From positions 59,402,438 through 59,466,437 of the forward strand of contig CM022944.1 in the NCBI GenBank assembly GCA_012931725.1: a stretch of 64,000 nucleotides of DNA, given 5' to 3'. Position 1 is the stretch's first letter. Each line of letters opens with the position of its first letter. The notes below the pieces were generated by a model, which was not told the origin of the DNA, made no database searches, and worked only from the letters and a program-made list of their open reading frames with translations. The DNA is from Litsea cubeba. Taxonomy: Eukaryota; Streptophyta; Magnoliopsida; Laurales; Lauraceae. Positions 1 to 10,902 of this stretch are shown one piece after another. The position numbers and the translations under genes are program-made.

Positions 1-70
1 CCAGTAAATATCCAGTAACAAAAGATGAGAATGCAGCTAGTGGGCTTTAGGGCATACACCAATCCCAACA
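1..70 (-). mobile_element. Copia LTR tip (5' end of LTR, reverse), cut by window edge
   Basis: On the minus strand this begins TGTTGGGATTGGTGTATGCC, identical to the start of the complete reverse LTR ending at 16356 and of the forward copia LTR at 37121. It is the same LTR as 14361-16356 seen in the other copy of the tandem duplication. The rest lies outside the window. Confidence 0.9.
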
Positions 71-1310
71 GAGGTTTCGGTTGACCGACACCAACCTGTG
101 GGTCGACCGACAGGTAGCCGTTGGACCACTTTTTCTATAAAAAGAAACTCATTCCTTAGCCATTTGTGATGATCTTTGAAGCCCTTCTTGAGGTATTTTG
201 AGGCAAAAGAAAGGGGATCAAGCTAAGGAAGGCTAATGGTCATTAAGGAAAGCTAAAGCTTTGATTAATGAAGTTAAACCACCAAGTAAGCTTTGCCTTT
301 TATTAATCATTGTTTTATGCTTTGTTAAACTATTGGTAAATGATTTTAGCATATAAACTATGATGTGTTGAATCCTTTACTTCCTTAATCTTTGATTTAA
401 GTCATAGGATTCTTCACCTTGATTTCAAAACAAGTTTGTTTTATAAACTTTGTTAATCATGCATTGCCAAAATCTTTGATTTCTTTTATGTCATGATTCA
501 TTAACTTGTTTTGAATCTTTCCTTGTTGTTTTCATTCATTTAAACCTTTGCTGAATTAGTTTGATTTTGAAAACAACATTGCACATGCATCACATGTTTA
601 GACTAAATTAATTTCATACAACTTGTGAACCCTTGTTTTTCATATCTTCTACAAGTTTGTATTTGGTACATGTGATTTGCATATTACTTCAATCATATCT
701 TTTTATGTGCATTAAACTTTTAAATGCTTTTACCATATATTGATTGAGCTTTCATTTTCAACTTGATTGAAGTATTCACACACACACTTCATGAGCATTC
801 ATCTTGCATTACTTAGAGTGTTGTGTGAGTTAGCTTTTCATTTTCATATTCACCTATTTAGAGGCAATTTTATTTGAGCTTAATTGTAATCTCTTAGATG
901 GTTTTGTGAAAACACTTTCTTTAGAGAAATCATTTGATTGTAAGGTTATTGCTTAGCCATATAAAACATTGTGTATAGGTTGTTGTTTGCCTAGAAAAAC
1001 AACATTGTAAGGTTATTGCTTATCCTTAGAAAGCATATTGTAGAGGTTATTGCTTAGCCTTTTGAAAAGCATAATAGTGGAAATCCGGTGGGGTGTTGGA
1101 TACACAAGCCGGTAGTGGATGTAGGCATTGAGGCCGAACCACTATAAATCTTTGTGTAGTGTATTGTTTTGTTTAAGCTTCCGCATTTTGTATGTTAATC
1201 ATCACATGTGACTAGTTTATTATAAAGAAATTAAAATTGGTCATAATTAGTCATTAAGTGTAGATCACCCTATTCACCCCTCTCTAGGGTTAGGATCCCT
1301 TGGACTTTCA
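71..1310 (+). mobile_element. 5' LTR of SIRE-like element, 5'-truncated, copy A
   Basis: It ends in CTTTCA directly before the primer binding site. It starts inside the LTR with a cluster of CGGTnnACCG palindromes (77-128), followed by a TATA box at 135-144. The beginning of the LTR is missing. Confidence 0.75.
135..144 (+). promoter_or_regulatory. TATA box of SIRE-like LTR, copy A
   Basis: CTATAAAAAG lies just downstream of the palindrome cluster at 77-128, where a Pol II core promoter is expected in an LTR. The equivalent in copy B is 16421-16430. Confidence 0.55.
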
Positions 1311-1312
1311 AT

Positions 1313-1325
1313 TGGTATCAGAGCA
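1313..1325 (+). other. Primer binding site (initiator Met tRNA type), copy A
   Basis: TGGTATCAGAGCA starts two bases after the LTR end. It is the usual plant retrotransposon site pairing with the 3' end of initiator methionine tRNA. Copy B: 17604-17616. Confidence 0.9.
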
Positions 1326-1463
1326 AGGTTGCTCTATATTTAGGATCAAGTGTTTGGAACTCTTGATTAGGTGTAAAAACCTTGAGTTAGAACCCTAATA
1401 GTGTTTTTCTATGAAAATCATTAGAATGGATTCCACTATGCTAGACTTTGTAGATTCTTCTAG

Positions 1464-2850
1464 ATCCTTCTTCTTCCATCTGTTGGAGATTCAAACATTG
1501 AATTTAAAGTATCTCAACTTGAATCTAAGCTTAAATTAAAAGAAGAAGAAATTAATGAAAATGAAGATGACATTCAACAAGCCTATGATGAATTATGTAC
1601 ATTTGCCTTAGAGCTTGTTAAAAAGAATAAAAGATTAGAAGAAAAATCTAAAAGTCTAAAAACAATTATTTTCTTCAAAAGATGAACTTAGAGAGAAAGA
1701 AGAATTAATAAATTGTGTAGACTCTAAGTTTATGATCTCTTTGCATAATCTACAAAATGCTCAAGATAAATTAATTGAACTAAAGTTAGGTTGTGATAAT
1801 CTTAAAAAGGAAAATTTGAAACTAAGAGATCAATTAAAAAGGCAAGATGAAAACATTAACAATTTAGAATCCAAGTTAACCATTCTATGGAAAATTTATC
1901 TAATGCACAAATTAAGATAAAAACTCTAGAACTTGGATCTAATGTTATCGATGAAGTTAAATTTGAATTAAAACTTGCCCATGAAGAGCTAAACAAATTT
2001 AAGGGAATTGAACATAAACTAACAAAAGTTAAAAATGAAAATTCAACCCTTAAAAACCAAGTCACTCAACTTGAAAGTTATAAACTAAAATATGAGTGCA
2101 AATTTACCCATAGTGAAGAAAAATTTGAAAAATTATTTAAATTGGGTAAATCTAAAAGAGATAGGACGGGTCTTGGTTTTGATAGGAATATTTCACATGA
2201 CCCTAAATTCACCAACACATTTGTGAAAGGTGAGTCCTCATTCTCTAGCACTCACACTTCCTTGCCCATGTCAAAATGTAATTATTGTGGCATTGAAGGA
2301 CATTTTAGGTTTGAGTGCAAATAAGCAATGCGTCTAAACCCATCTTTGAACTAAAGAAAGTAAAATCAAATTCTATGATGGTTAAGACACTAAAAACCAA
2401 GGAAGACTCCAAGAAGACTAAACAAGTAAAACCTATTAAAAAGGAGTCTCCTAAAATAGATTCTAAAAAGGTTAAACAAGTTAAACCAACTCTAAAAGAA
2501 TCTATTAATAAAAAGCTTCTCAATCTTCCTCCCATAACTCAACAAATGAAAGAATTTTTGAAGAAAGTTGCAAAGTTAAATCTCAAATTCAAAAGTCAAA
2601 TAAATGGAGGAAATAAGAAGAAAAGAAAAGGAAATCAATCCCCTAAGAAACAAAGTCACCAACCTCAAAAGACTAATCACCAACCAAGCCAAATTTAGTT
2701 AAATCTAAACATCATGGTGATAAGTCTAAATTGAAAATTTATCAAGTCAAATCTCCTATAGTTGGTGAGACTTTTAAGATGGACCTCAAAGACCAAACCT
2801 CTCAAGACCTTAGGTGGATTCCTAAAATTATATTCTTAGACAAACCTTAA
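1464..2850 (+). pseudogene. gag: SIRE-like Gag C-terminal region, copy A (broken)
   Basis: Same coding region as 17755-19145, described there. Copy A has extra small deletions. One lies near 1662, where a few bases are lost inside a run of lysine/asparagine codons. Another is a one-base loss near 1886 in a T run, which splits the long coiled-coil frame in two. A third near 2690 ends the lysine-rich frame early. The zinc knuckle (C-x2-C-x4-H-x4-C) is intact at 2277-2318. Whether these extra breaks are biological or sequence errors cannot be decided here. Confidence 0.8.
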
Positions 2851-4740
2851 GCCTTGGACCTCTTTGACCAACCTATCCTTAATAGTTAAATCATTTTGTT
2901 GGTTATGTTGCATTTGCATTTTATGTTCTTTTAAAAGTTACATTTCTTAAAATGCATTGTTTCTTTATAATTAATTGATTTTGTCTTCATGAAATTCTCT
3001 AGTTACATATCATGGTTTTCAAAATCATTTGATTATAATTTCATCTTTATAGATTTGCTCTCATTTAGATATCTCTTGCATTTCTATACATGTTCAATTG
3101 ATTGTGATTTCAAAAGCTTTTATAGCTAGATTTTTCATAATCGATTGATGTTTTCAAAATCATTTGTTTGGATGTCATAGTTACATTTATTTGATAATCA
3201 AATGATTTGAATCAAATTGAATTTTCCATGGTTTTATAAGTTATACCTTCTCATGGAAAATTACTTGGAAAAGATCAACTTGTATGTTTTCCAATTAAGT
3301 TATATATTTTAAAATGCAAGTTGAAAAAGTGTTATCTTCAAAATCATCCTCTTTATGCTCATTGTTGGATTTTGTTTATTGAAATGATTTGAAGATTGTA
3401 TGAATTGAAAATGTTTTTCAAGCTTTGTTAGTTATATTCATTGAAACATTTTCTTTTGAGTATATTTCCTTGTGCTAATGAATATATATGTCTTAGAAGG
3501 AAATACTTGTTATATGCTATTTGCAACTTTGCTCATTTAGTTTCATTCTTATGTGCAAAGATCGTATAGTTTCTTGTATGGTTGCATTATTAGTTACATT
3601 TGTAGAAACCATACTAGAACTCTAAAATCCATCCCTTATACTTACTAGTCAATTTTTTTTATGGATGGTTAGATGTTGATTCATGTGTATTTTTTTTATT
3701 GGTATCTTCTTAATACATGTTTCAACTTCATAGTAGTGTGCTTGATCAAATGAACCTCCTTGAGATCCATTCCTTGTATTTCTTAGTTATATCTATTGTT
3801 TGATGGATGTCTTAGTTGTTGAATTCATATGGCCTTGACACTTTGAAAATTGCATGTTTACTAAGTTATATCTTTTTATGCAATTTTTCTTGTTCATCAC
3901 TATGCTCATTAGTCATATCATTAAAAGAGATAAATAATCATTTTATGATGCTTGTTGGATTTTGTGTTTGTCACATACTTGCTCTTAATCATGTTTCATT
4001 TCAATTGGTAATCAATTGATATCATTTTCAATTAGTATCATATCCAATTGGTATCATATCTTGAGTTTGTGATAGACCTTGTGTACATTGGATAAATCTT
4101 GATAGTCATATGTCTTTGTTCCATGTCACATTCCATTAGCATCATCATCTTCATGATTGCCACCTCTCATACAAGTAAATCTCTTAACCACCATGTTTAT
4201 GTTTTCATAATTTTGGTTGGTTAATGGTGAGGTTTGGCTTCATGATTGACTTCATTTCATTCATCTTGTGCATGATAGTTATATCCAATGATTGTATAAA
4301 TGGATTCAAAACTTTACATAGCTTATGATTTTCATAGTTAAATTGTTTGATGCTATGTTTGAGTAAACCCCATCTCATCATGGATAGCTCTAATTTGGAT
4401 GAACCTACTAGGTGTATTCCTTAACTCCATTTTAAAGTGATTGAGTTAATAGTTTTATCCTTGAATCTCAATTGATATTTTTATTTATTTCAATTGATAT
4501 CCATGATAGTTTATCTCCTTTTGACCTTGCTCTTTAATTATCCTATAGCTTATCCGTCAATTGGCATCTTTATATTGGTAATTTGATCAATTTGTACTTT
4601 AATAGTCAATTATCATTATCAATTGGTATCTAATTCTTCTCTTGAAGTTAACCCTCAATTGGTTAAACCCTCAATTGGTTAAACCATCTTCTTCTTGCAC
4701 CTATTAGTTAAATCCTTGTCAAAAGTTTGACAAAAGAAGA
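2851..4740 (+). other. AT-rich non-coding stretch inside SIRE-like element, copy A
   Basis: No coding signal or pol motif is seen. A short motif of the form (T/A)AGTTA(T/C)AT recurs about once per 80-150 bases. CAATTGGTATC-like strings repeat towards the right end. It looks like a decayed tandem array or filler that replaced pol. Confidence 0.5.
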
Positions 4741-5335
4741 GTATGGATTGAGGGGGAGTAAACCTTCTAAGGAAGCATTAGAGTTGATCAAATTCACCCT
4801 TATATTGGCTCTTTACCCTTATAGCCTATCTACCCATGCATGATGCCCTGTTATATATTTCATTTTCAATTTCTTTTGTTAACAGGTGCTACTAAAGGTA
4901 TTTTCCTTGTTTCATGTGTGTAGGTACCTCTCTTCAATTGATACCTTTGCAATTTAATGGCAAAGGGGGAGAAAGTTCTCAAGTTTAATGGCAAAGGGGG
5001 AGAAAGAGTATTCAAGCTACCCAAAGGTTGAGAATGCATTGGAGAGAATGCATGGTCATAGGGGGAGAAGATGATAGAAGAAAGAGCTTGGGAGCTAAAG
5101 AAGATGCTTGGTCTAAAGAAAGGAAGATGAAGAGAAAGCTTGAGATTGATCAAGCTCCAAGCATCAAGGAGAATGAAGAAAAAGAGCTATAGCCCAAGCT
5201 AAATGAAGAAGCATCCAAAGAGATTTCAAGGATTGTCCAGCCAAGGAGGAGCTGAAGACTATGTGTGAAAATTCAGTGTTGAGCAAGGTTTGCCAACATA
5301 TTGAAGGTTTGCCATCAAATTGCAAAGGGGGAGAT
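4741..5335 (+). other. Cluster of five polypurine tracts before 3' LTR, copy A
   Basis: GGGGGAG-type purine tracts occur near 4751, 4964, 4994, 5061 and 5324. The last abuts the 3' LTR start (TGTTAGGG at 5336) and is the likely plus-strand primer. The others could be extra primers; serial purine tracts are a known feature of some plant copia elements. Confidence 0.6.
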
Positions 5336-5485
5336 TGTTAGGGATTTTGTGTATTGCAATTTGATGGATGCATTATCATCTTAGCATCACATGAATTTTC
5401 ATACATGCATTGAGTTAAAAATCTTGAAATCTGGATTTATACATGCATTGTTTTAAATATTGCGAATCTTATAGTTTGTGCATCT
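5336..5485 (+). mobile_element. Start of 3' LTR of SIRE-like element, truncated, copy A
   Basis: It begins TGTTAGGGATTTTGTG right after the last purine tract. It is cut by the reverse Tat fragment. The exact join, placed near 5485, is uncertain by a few tens of bases. Confidence 0.65.
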
Positions 5486-6296
5486 TATAGGCTGGGTCCT
5501 TTGCTTCTCTAGTCTCTTTTGTCGATACAACGCGCGGCGGCATATACGACGAGCAATTTGAGCTTCGGTAAGCTCTGGCTGGGCTTTGACAATGAAGGAT
5601 GTGCTCCCTTGAGCGCAGCAGCTGAGCCTGTCTTCTTTGTAGCTGGGCAAAGACAGGATGCGAACCCGGTCCTTCGCCTGTGGCAGCGAAGCTTTGAGTT
5701 TTTCGTGTTCGGCCCCTGTAGATTTGAAGGGTCGAACCAAAGGATTGTAGGCCTTAGCAGGTGCTTGCAGAGGCCTTGTGACGCATGATTTGATTTTGGT
5801 CTTGTAAGAACAAGCCGGCTCATGCTGGGTTGACTTGGGAGTCAGGTTGGAGATGGATCTCTCCCCTTTCATGTAGGCAAGAGGGTAGAACTGGTTCTCC
5901 TTGAGTGGGGCCAAGTATGCTGGCTTGGTGGATGTTTGGGACCTTCTTTATTTTAGTGAAGGTCTTGGGGACCAAGTCTTAGGATAGACCTGGTCGTTTG
6001 CGGGTCGAGGCTTCGGGCCTTTTGGTGCTCGCCTTTGGTGTCACGGTAGTGACACGTTGAGAGGTGAGCTTCTGCTTCTTGGAAGGAGCAGTTTGTTCTT
6101 CGGGAAGTGGGAATGGTCCCAGTGTCCTAAAGACGATAGTCCGGGGAGTCGAGGTCGACCCGGAGTTCAGAGAGTTGCCGAGGGAGTTGATGCTTCGGCA
6201 GCTGATGGGGCGCTTGTAGGTGCGCGTGGCTTGCTTCTGTTGAAGCATGAGCTGGTGCTTGTTCTCATCAAAAGTAATGGTTAGCGAAGCTGCCAT
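5486..6296 (-). pseudogene. gag: Tat-like Gag N-terminal region, copy A (frameshifted)
   Basis: On the minus strand a frame opens with ATG at 6296, the first good start after the leader, and runs to a stop at 5979. It is rich in Lys, Arg, Ser, Thr and Pro, with a basic stretch near its end. A frameshift between 5979 and 5914 moves the coding to a second frame (5914 to about 5486), again basic and Pro/Ser-rich, ending in an Arg-rich stretch. No conserved domain is recognised. The position after LTR, PBS and leader makes this the N-terminus of Gag, before the capsid-like core. The core is absent here; it exists only in the opposite-strand fragment starting at 10903. Copy B is identical in layout. 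Confidence 0.6.
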
Positions 6297-7358
6297 TGTT
6301 AGTTTTCGAAAAATTTCTGAAACGAGACCGCATCCATTAGTAATCACAATAATATAATGATCATAAATGGGAAGTTCTATGATTTTGTCTTTTCAAATCG
6401 CTCGAGGGATATGACCCAAGCAATATGAAGAAGGTAAAAAGCCATAGAGGGTACAATTGTTCTAATTGCAGGTATGGTAAGCCCAGAATGAGCGTCCCAA
6501 TGATTGCTAGAAGTAATTGTGAACCTAAATTTGACTTATCGTGAAGCAGAGCTTGCTCGAGGTAAGAAGAATATAAGGTTGGAGTTACAAATGTGCCGGT
6601 CGCGAATACAGTAGACCCTGAAAGGGTGTACTAGTACCGATATACACAAATGTTTGGAGACCGAATCCATGAGATGAGATTTTCTGTTTTGAAAGGTCAA
6701 GATTGGATTCATCAAAGAGAGCAGATGGTATTCCGATCCAAATACGGTTTCAGCGATTTCCACGAGCGCCAGTACTCAGAAGGAAATGAACCATAATTTC
6801 TCGGATCTGAATAAAAAAATGATGAGTTTTTTTTTTTTGAAAGGTCAAGATCGGGTTCATCAAAGAGAGCAAAAGGCTTTCCAATCTGAACACGGGCTCA
6901 ACGATTTCCACGAGCGCCAGTGCTTAGAAAGGAGGAGACCAAAATTTCCCCGATCTGGACCGAAAAAATGACGGAAGTTTTTTTTTTAAGATTTTTTTTT
7001 GAAAAATTCTTTTTTTTTAAAGATTTTTTTAAAAAAATCTTTTTTAATTAATTAATTAATTTATTTTTTTAAGATTTTTTTTTGAAAAATCTTTTTTTTA
7101 TTTAAAAAATTTTTATTTTAAAAATTTTTTATTTAAAAGACAAGAGAGTACACATAGGCCTCCCAACCCGGTCTTATGAAATCTCGATTGATAGAATTGC
7201 CCCCAGGTAAGGGTAGGATTACTTAATGAACCCGTTTGGAGGATCTTTGCCTAGAACAGTCGGGCTGTCTCCACACTTTGGACAAGGCTTTTCTTGAATC
7301 AACCGTGATCAAAGAACGCAGTTGGTTTAACCTTAGTGGTCTTTGTCTCTTTTTTATT

Positions 7359-8108
7359 AGATCTCAAATAGACTCATCGAAGAGAAATGATGGCCCAAAT
7401 CCTTAGTCGAACAGGCTCAACATTTTTGCAAGCACTATGAACGATAGGAAAGGATCAAGGTTTCTCAATTTTGAATCAAAACCAGAAAATCTGATTTTGT
7501 TTTTAGATCCCTAATGAACTCATCGAAGAGAAACGATGGCCCAAGACCGTAGTCGAACAGGCTCAACATTTCTGTAAGCACGGTGACGATAGGAGAGGAT
7601 CAAGGTTTCTCAATTTTGAATCTAAAATGAGAAATCTGATTTTTTATTATTATTATTTTGTTAGATCTTTAATGAACTCATCGAAGAGAAACGATGGCCC
7701 AAAACCTTAGTCGAACAGGTTCAACATTTCTGTAAGCACGATGAACGATAGGAAATGATCAAGGTTTCTCAATTTTGAATCCAAACTGAAAAATCTAATT
7801 TTTTTTTAGGTCTCTAATGAACTCATCGAAGAGAAACGATGGCCCAAAACCTTAGTCGAACAGACTCAACATTTCTGCAAGCACGATGAACGATAGGAAA
7901 GGATCAAGGTTTCTCAATTTTGAATCCAAACTGAAAAATCTGATTTTTTTTTTTTTTTTTAGATCTCTAATGAACTCATCGAAGAGAAACGATGGCCCAA
8001 AACCTTAGTCGAACAGGCTCAACATTTCTACAAGCACGATGAACGATAGGAAAGGATCAAGGTTTCTCAATTTTGAATCCAAACTGAAAAATCTGATTTT
8101 TTAATTTT
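7359..8108. repeat. Five ~150 bp tandem repeats in Tat leader, copy A
   Basis: Units start at about 7359, 7505, 7663, 7808 and 7961. Each reads AGATCTCTAATGAACTCATC, then a GATGGCCCAAAACC block, then GGTTTCTCAATTTTGAATC and a poly-T spacer. The units differ mainly in the poly-T length. Confidence 0.9.
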
Positions 8109-8309
8109 TTTTTAAAAGAGAAAGAGTGGAAATAAATTTGAAGAATTAGAAATTTCCAAAAAATCTCATCTCATTTTTTTAGATGCGAAATCCAACATAG
8201 GCCACCAATTAGAAAGTAGCCAAGGAATCGAGAAAAGAAGTATAAGCATAGAGCAAAAGATATGATACGCAAATATTTCATTTCTAGCATCTTGTTCTCA
8301 AATGAACGA

Positions 8310-8327
8310 GTCCCACCGGGTGTACCA
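8310..8327 (-). other. Putative Tat primer binding site, copy A
   Basis: On the minus strand TGGTACACCCGGTGGGAC follows the LTR end (8331) after three bases. It starts with TGG, complementary to tRNA CCA ends, and is followed by ACTCG as in tRNA T-arms. I cannot name the tRNA. Confidence 0.55.
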
Positions 8328-8330
8328 ACT

Positions 8331-10902
8331 TGATGGACCGCGCGTTCCTATGCTCGGTGCTACCGAGGTCGGCGGACGTGGGAGTCCGTTGGGTACGATC
8401 CTTTCACGCCCGGGGGCAGAAGCGGGTATCAACATTTTTTTGTGTGGGTGTGCCGGATTTTCTATTTTACTTGGAATTGCAAGTGGTGATCCGGAGATCG
8501 ACCTTCGCAAGTAAAAAGGAAATCAACTTCTTTCGAGTCTCCATTGCACATATATTTAAGAAAAGAGACATTTTCTTGATTTGCTGTGAAAGGCGATTTT
8601 TTTGGCATTTATAGCCGATTTTTGGAGTTTATAGCCGGTTTTTGGCATTCATAGTCGATTTTTGGAGTTTATGGCCGATTTTGGCGTTTATAGCGGATTT
8701 ACAATTCTTATCAATAATGAAAGACAGGAGTTGTGATTTTTGTCTCTTTTAGAAAAATACAAACTACAATGAAAAGCAAGAAAATGAGGATCTAACTTCT
8801 CAGGAGATTGTGGGGGACTCGTTCAGATTGACGGTCGCAAGCCATATGTAGACTTCGCCATCATCCATGTACATGAGAACAGAGGATGCTCTTGATTCGC
8901 TTGGCTTGGCTATAACCTCAGATTTTTAGAGGTTAAAGACCAAGTGGAGGTCCTATGTCCAATAAAAAGCTAAGTAGACGGACTAAAAAGCCACGTCTAA
9001 GCCATTGGAGGCAGAAGGAGAAGGCAAGGACCTTGGGGGAGGACCCCCCAAGGGACTTTTGTCACCTTGTAGCGGTGGCCGGTGCAGAACTTTCGCAGAG
9101 TTTTCTCTATTTCTTTCTCTGGATTTTCTGTGCTTGGAAGCTTATCTGATTCTGATCTCTAGGAGTTGTTTGTTTTTTTCTTATCTGGATTTCTTTGGAG
9201 TGCTCTCCTATTTATAGGCTCTCGGTAGCCATTTAGGAGGGTTTATGGGAGGAGTTACAAGGTTTAATTCCTTTATTTCGTAACTCTTTTTTCTTGGCTT
9301 CTGATTGGCCGGTGGAGATTGAGGGCATTTAATCGCCTTTAATCGCCATGATGGGAGGAGTTTCATGGTTTAAATGCCATGAATCTCTTGACTTGTAACT
9401 CCCGGATGCATGCTTTTGATTGGGCAATAAAGTTAATGACTGCAATAAAGCTAGTCAATTAATCGCATTAAGTGGTCGCTGAGCAGTTGAAGAGTCGCGG
9501 GCCGTGCCACGTCTTTTGGGATTCTTCTGGTGATGATCATCGATGAATCTTCATGTAGTCGACATCGGATGACCATGTAACTTTAGGTATTGGTTGCCAA
9601 CAACGGGTCGGTGCCATCTGTCCTGTCGATTTCTAGATCAGTCGGGTAGAAAGCACACTTTTTTGGTTGACCGGTTGGCGATCAATGTTGATTTTGATAC
9701 TCTTGATGATTGACCCGTGATTTTGATGGATGTCAAAGGATTGGGTGTCTCAAAAGTATGAATTTTGGAAAATCTTAAGAGTCGGACGCTTTGAATCTCA
9801 AAAAATGACGAAAACGGGTTCCGGGGCGAACCCGGCGAATCTGGGCTCCATGGTCGCAAGCGACAATGGGCCAGGGTCGCAGACCTCCCCCTTTTTGTCC
9901 CATTTTGCGGCCGTTGTTGATGTTTTTCGGTTCTTTTTTCTTCTGTATTTTTTCTTGACATTTTTTATCATTTATTGGCCTGATTTCCCTGTAGAAAACT
10001 TAATGAGAATCCTTGCATTTTGGAGTGCAAAGTTTCCAATATTCCGAGAAAGCCGAAGACTTTGTCGGGCAGAGCTGCCGATTTTCCGTCAGAAGCTGAA
10101 ACTTGGTCAAACGATGTCATAATGACCTGAAAGTTGGGGTGAAGCCTCCTGAGCAATAAATAAGCCCAACCATAGGCTTTTCCTTGAGTTTTGAAGCCGT
10201 TTGGGGTCCTATTGCCAGTAGACTTGTTTTTATCGCGATGAAGATGTCGCGGCATGATGTGCAGTCAACCGATGTCCGATTGACTTGAAATTTGACGGGG
10301 AACCTATTGGAGTCATTTTAAGATGATCTATAGGCTCTATCTTGGAAACCATGGTCTCAGGGAGCTTCGCCGCTGGGAGGCCTGATTTGGCTTCCGAGCG
10401 TCAAAGTATGGTTAAATGTTGTCGAAATGACCTAAAACTTGACGTGTAGCCCTTTGTAAGCGTTTTGAAGCCGTCCATGTGCTCTTTTTGATGAGTGATG
10501 GCCTCGGTGGTTCTCGCCACCGAGAGGCTTGATTTAGCTGTTTGAGGGTTGATGTAGGGTCAAACGTTGTCGGTTTGACTCGGAACTTGACGTGGAGCCT
10601 TTTGGATGTATTTAGAGACCATCCACAGGCTCTGATCGAAGATTTGGTGTCTCCGATGCTTTCGCTGCTGGGAGCTACTTTTCAGTTATCGGAGAAGCGA
10701 AGTTAGGCCAAATTTTTTTGAAATGGCCCGAAACTTCTTATGTACTCCTCTTTTGGCTGTCTTGAAGGATCTTGCAGTTTTTGTTTGATTCTGACAGGAT
10801 TTGATTTTTTTTTGGAAGTAGCATAGCCTATTTATGGCAGGTTGCTACTTCATGTAGCCTTTTGGATCTTGAAGGAGCAAAGTGACATTTTTGGTGTCAA
10901 CA
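8331..10902 (-). mobile_element. Tat-like 5' LTR, reverse, complete, copy A
   Basis: 2,572 bases with TG...CA ends on the minus strand (TGTTGACACC...GGTCCATCA). It contains a TATA box (9208-9217) and, near the 3' end, short imperfect repeats around TTTATAGCCGATTTTTGG (8595-8700). The inverted homologue at 39545-42152 is clearly diverged by scattered substitutions. Confidence 0.9.
9208..9217 (-). promoter_or_regulatory. TATA box of reverse Tat LTR, copy A
   Basis: CTATAAATAG on the minus strand, at the same LTR position as in the forward LTR at 41341. It would drive transcription leftwards into the leader. Copy B: 25529-25538. Confidence 0.65.

Larger units (their letters stand above)
71..5485 (+). 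mobile_element. SIRE-like copia remnant lacking pol, copy A
   Basis: The order is: partial 5' LTR (71-1310), PBS, gag C-terminal region with a zinc knuckle, about 1.9 kb of AT-rich non-coding DNA, a cluster of GGGGGAG polypurine motifs, and the first ~150 bases of a 3' LTR (from 5336). No protease, integrase, RT or RNase H motif is present, so the element could only have moved in trans. Both LTRs are truncated: the 5' LTR by the reverse copia LTR ending at 70, the 3' LTR by the reverse Tat element. The SIRE assignment rests on the Gag style and the multiple purine tracts and is an inference. Confidence 0.75.
6297..8330 (-). other. Tat leader (5' UTR), copy A
   Basis: This region separates the LTR from Gag. 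It holds no clear coding frame. Contents: two diverged ~200 base segments sharing the phrase GAAAGGTCAAGAT (about 6690 and 6840), an A/T homopolymer tract (6970-7140), and the five-unit repeat at 7359-8108. Confidence 0.6.
5486..10902 (-). mobile_element. Tat-like gypsy element, reverse, 5' part only, copy A
   Basis: Read on the minus strand: a complete 5' LTR (10902 to 8331), a putative PBS, a leader of about 2 kb with tandem repeats, then the N-terminal part of Gag ending near 5486. Everything downstream (gag core, pol, 3' LTR) is missing. The LTR matches 39545-42152 in inverted orientation. Its terminal TGTTGACACC abuts a forward Tat gag at 10903, as if this element had inserted into another Tat gag. 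Confidence 0.85.

Noticed and set aside
1313..1325. tRNA gene fragment
   Set aside because: The initiator-Met match is only the 12-13 base primer binding site; no cloverleaf is present here or at 14347, 17604 or 50264.
5486..6296. Env-like or third-frame gene of the Tat element
   Set aside because: It follows LTR, PBS and leader on the same strand, so the Gag N-terminus is the simpler reading; no signal peptide or membrane segment is seen.
7359..8108. CRISPR-like array
   Set aside because: Units are ~150 bp and contiguous, with poly-T linkers, no unique spacers and no cas genes; it is a retrotransposon leader repeat in plant DNA.
8302..10255. Plus- and minus-strand frames of 60-130 codons inside the Tat LTR
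   Set aside because: They overlap on opposite strands inside an LTR with no family motif; shadows of non-coding DNA.
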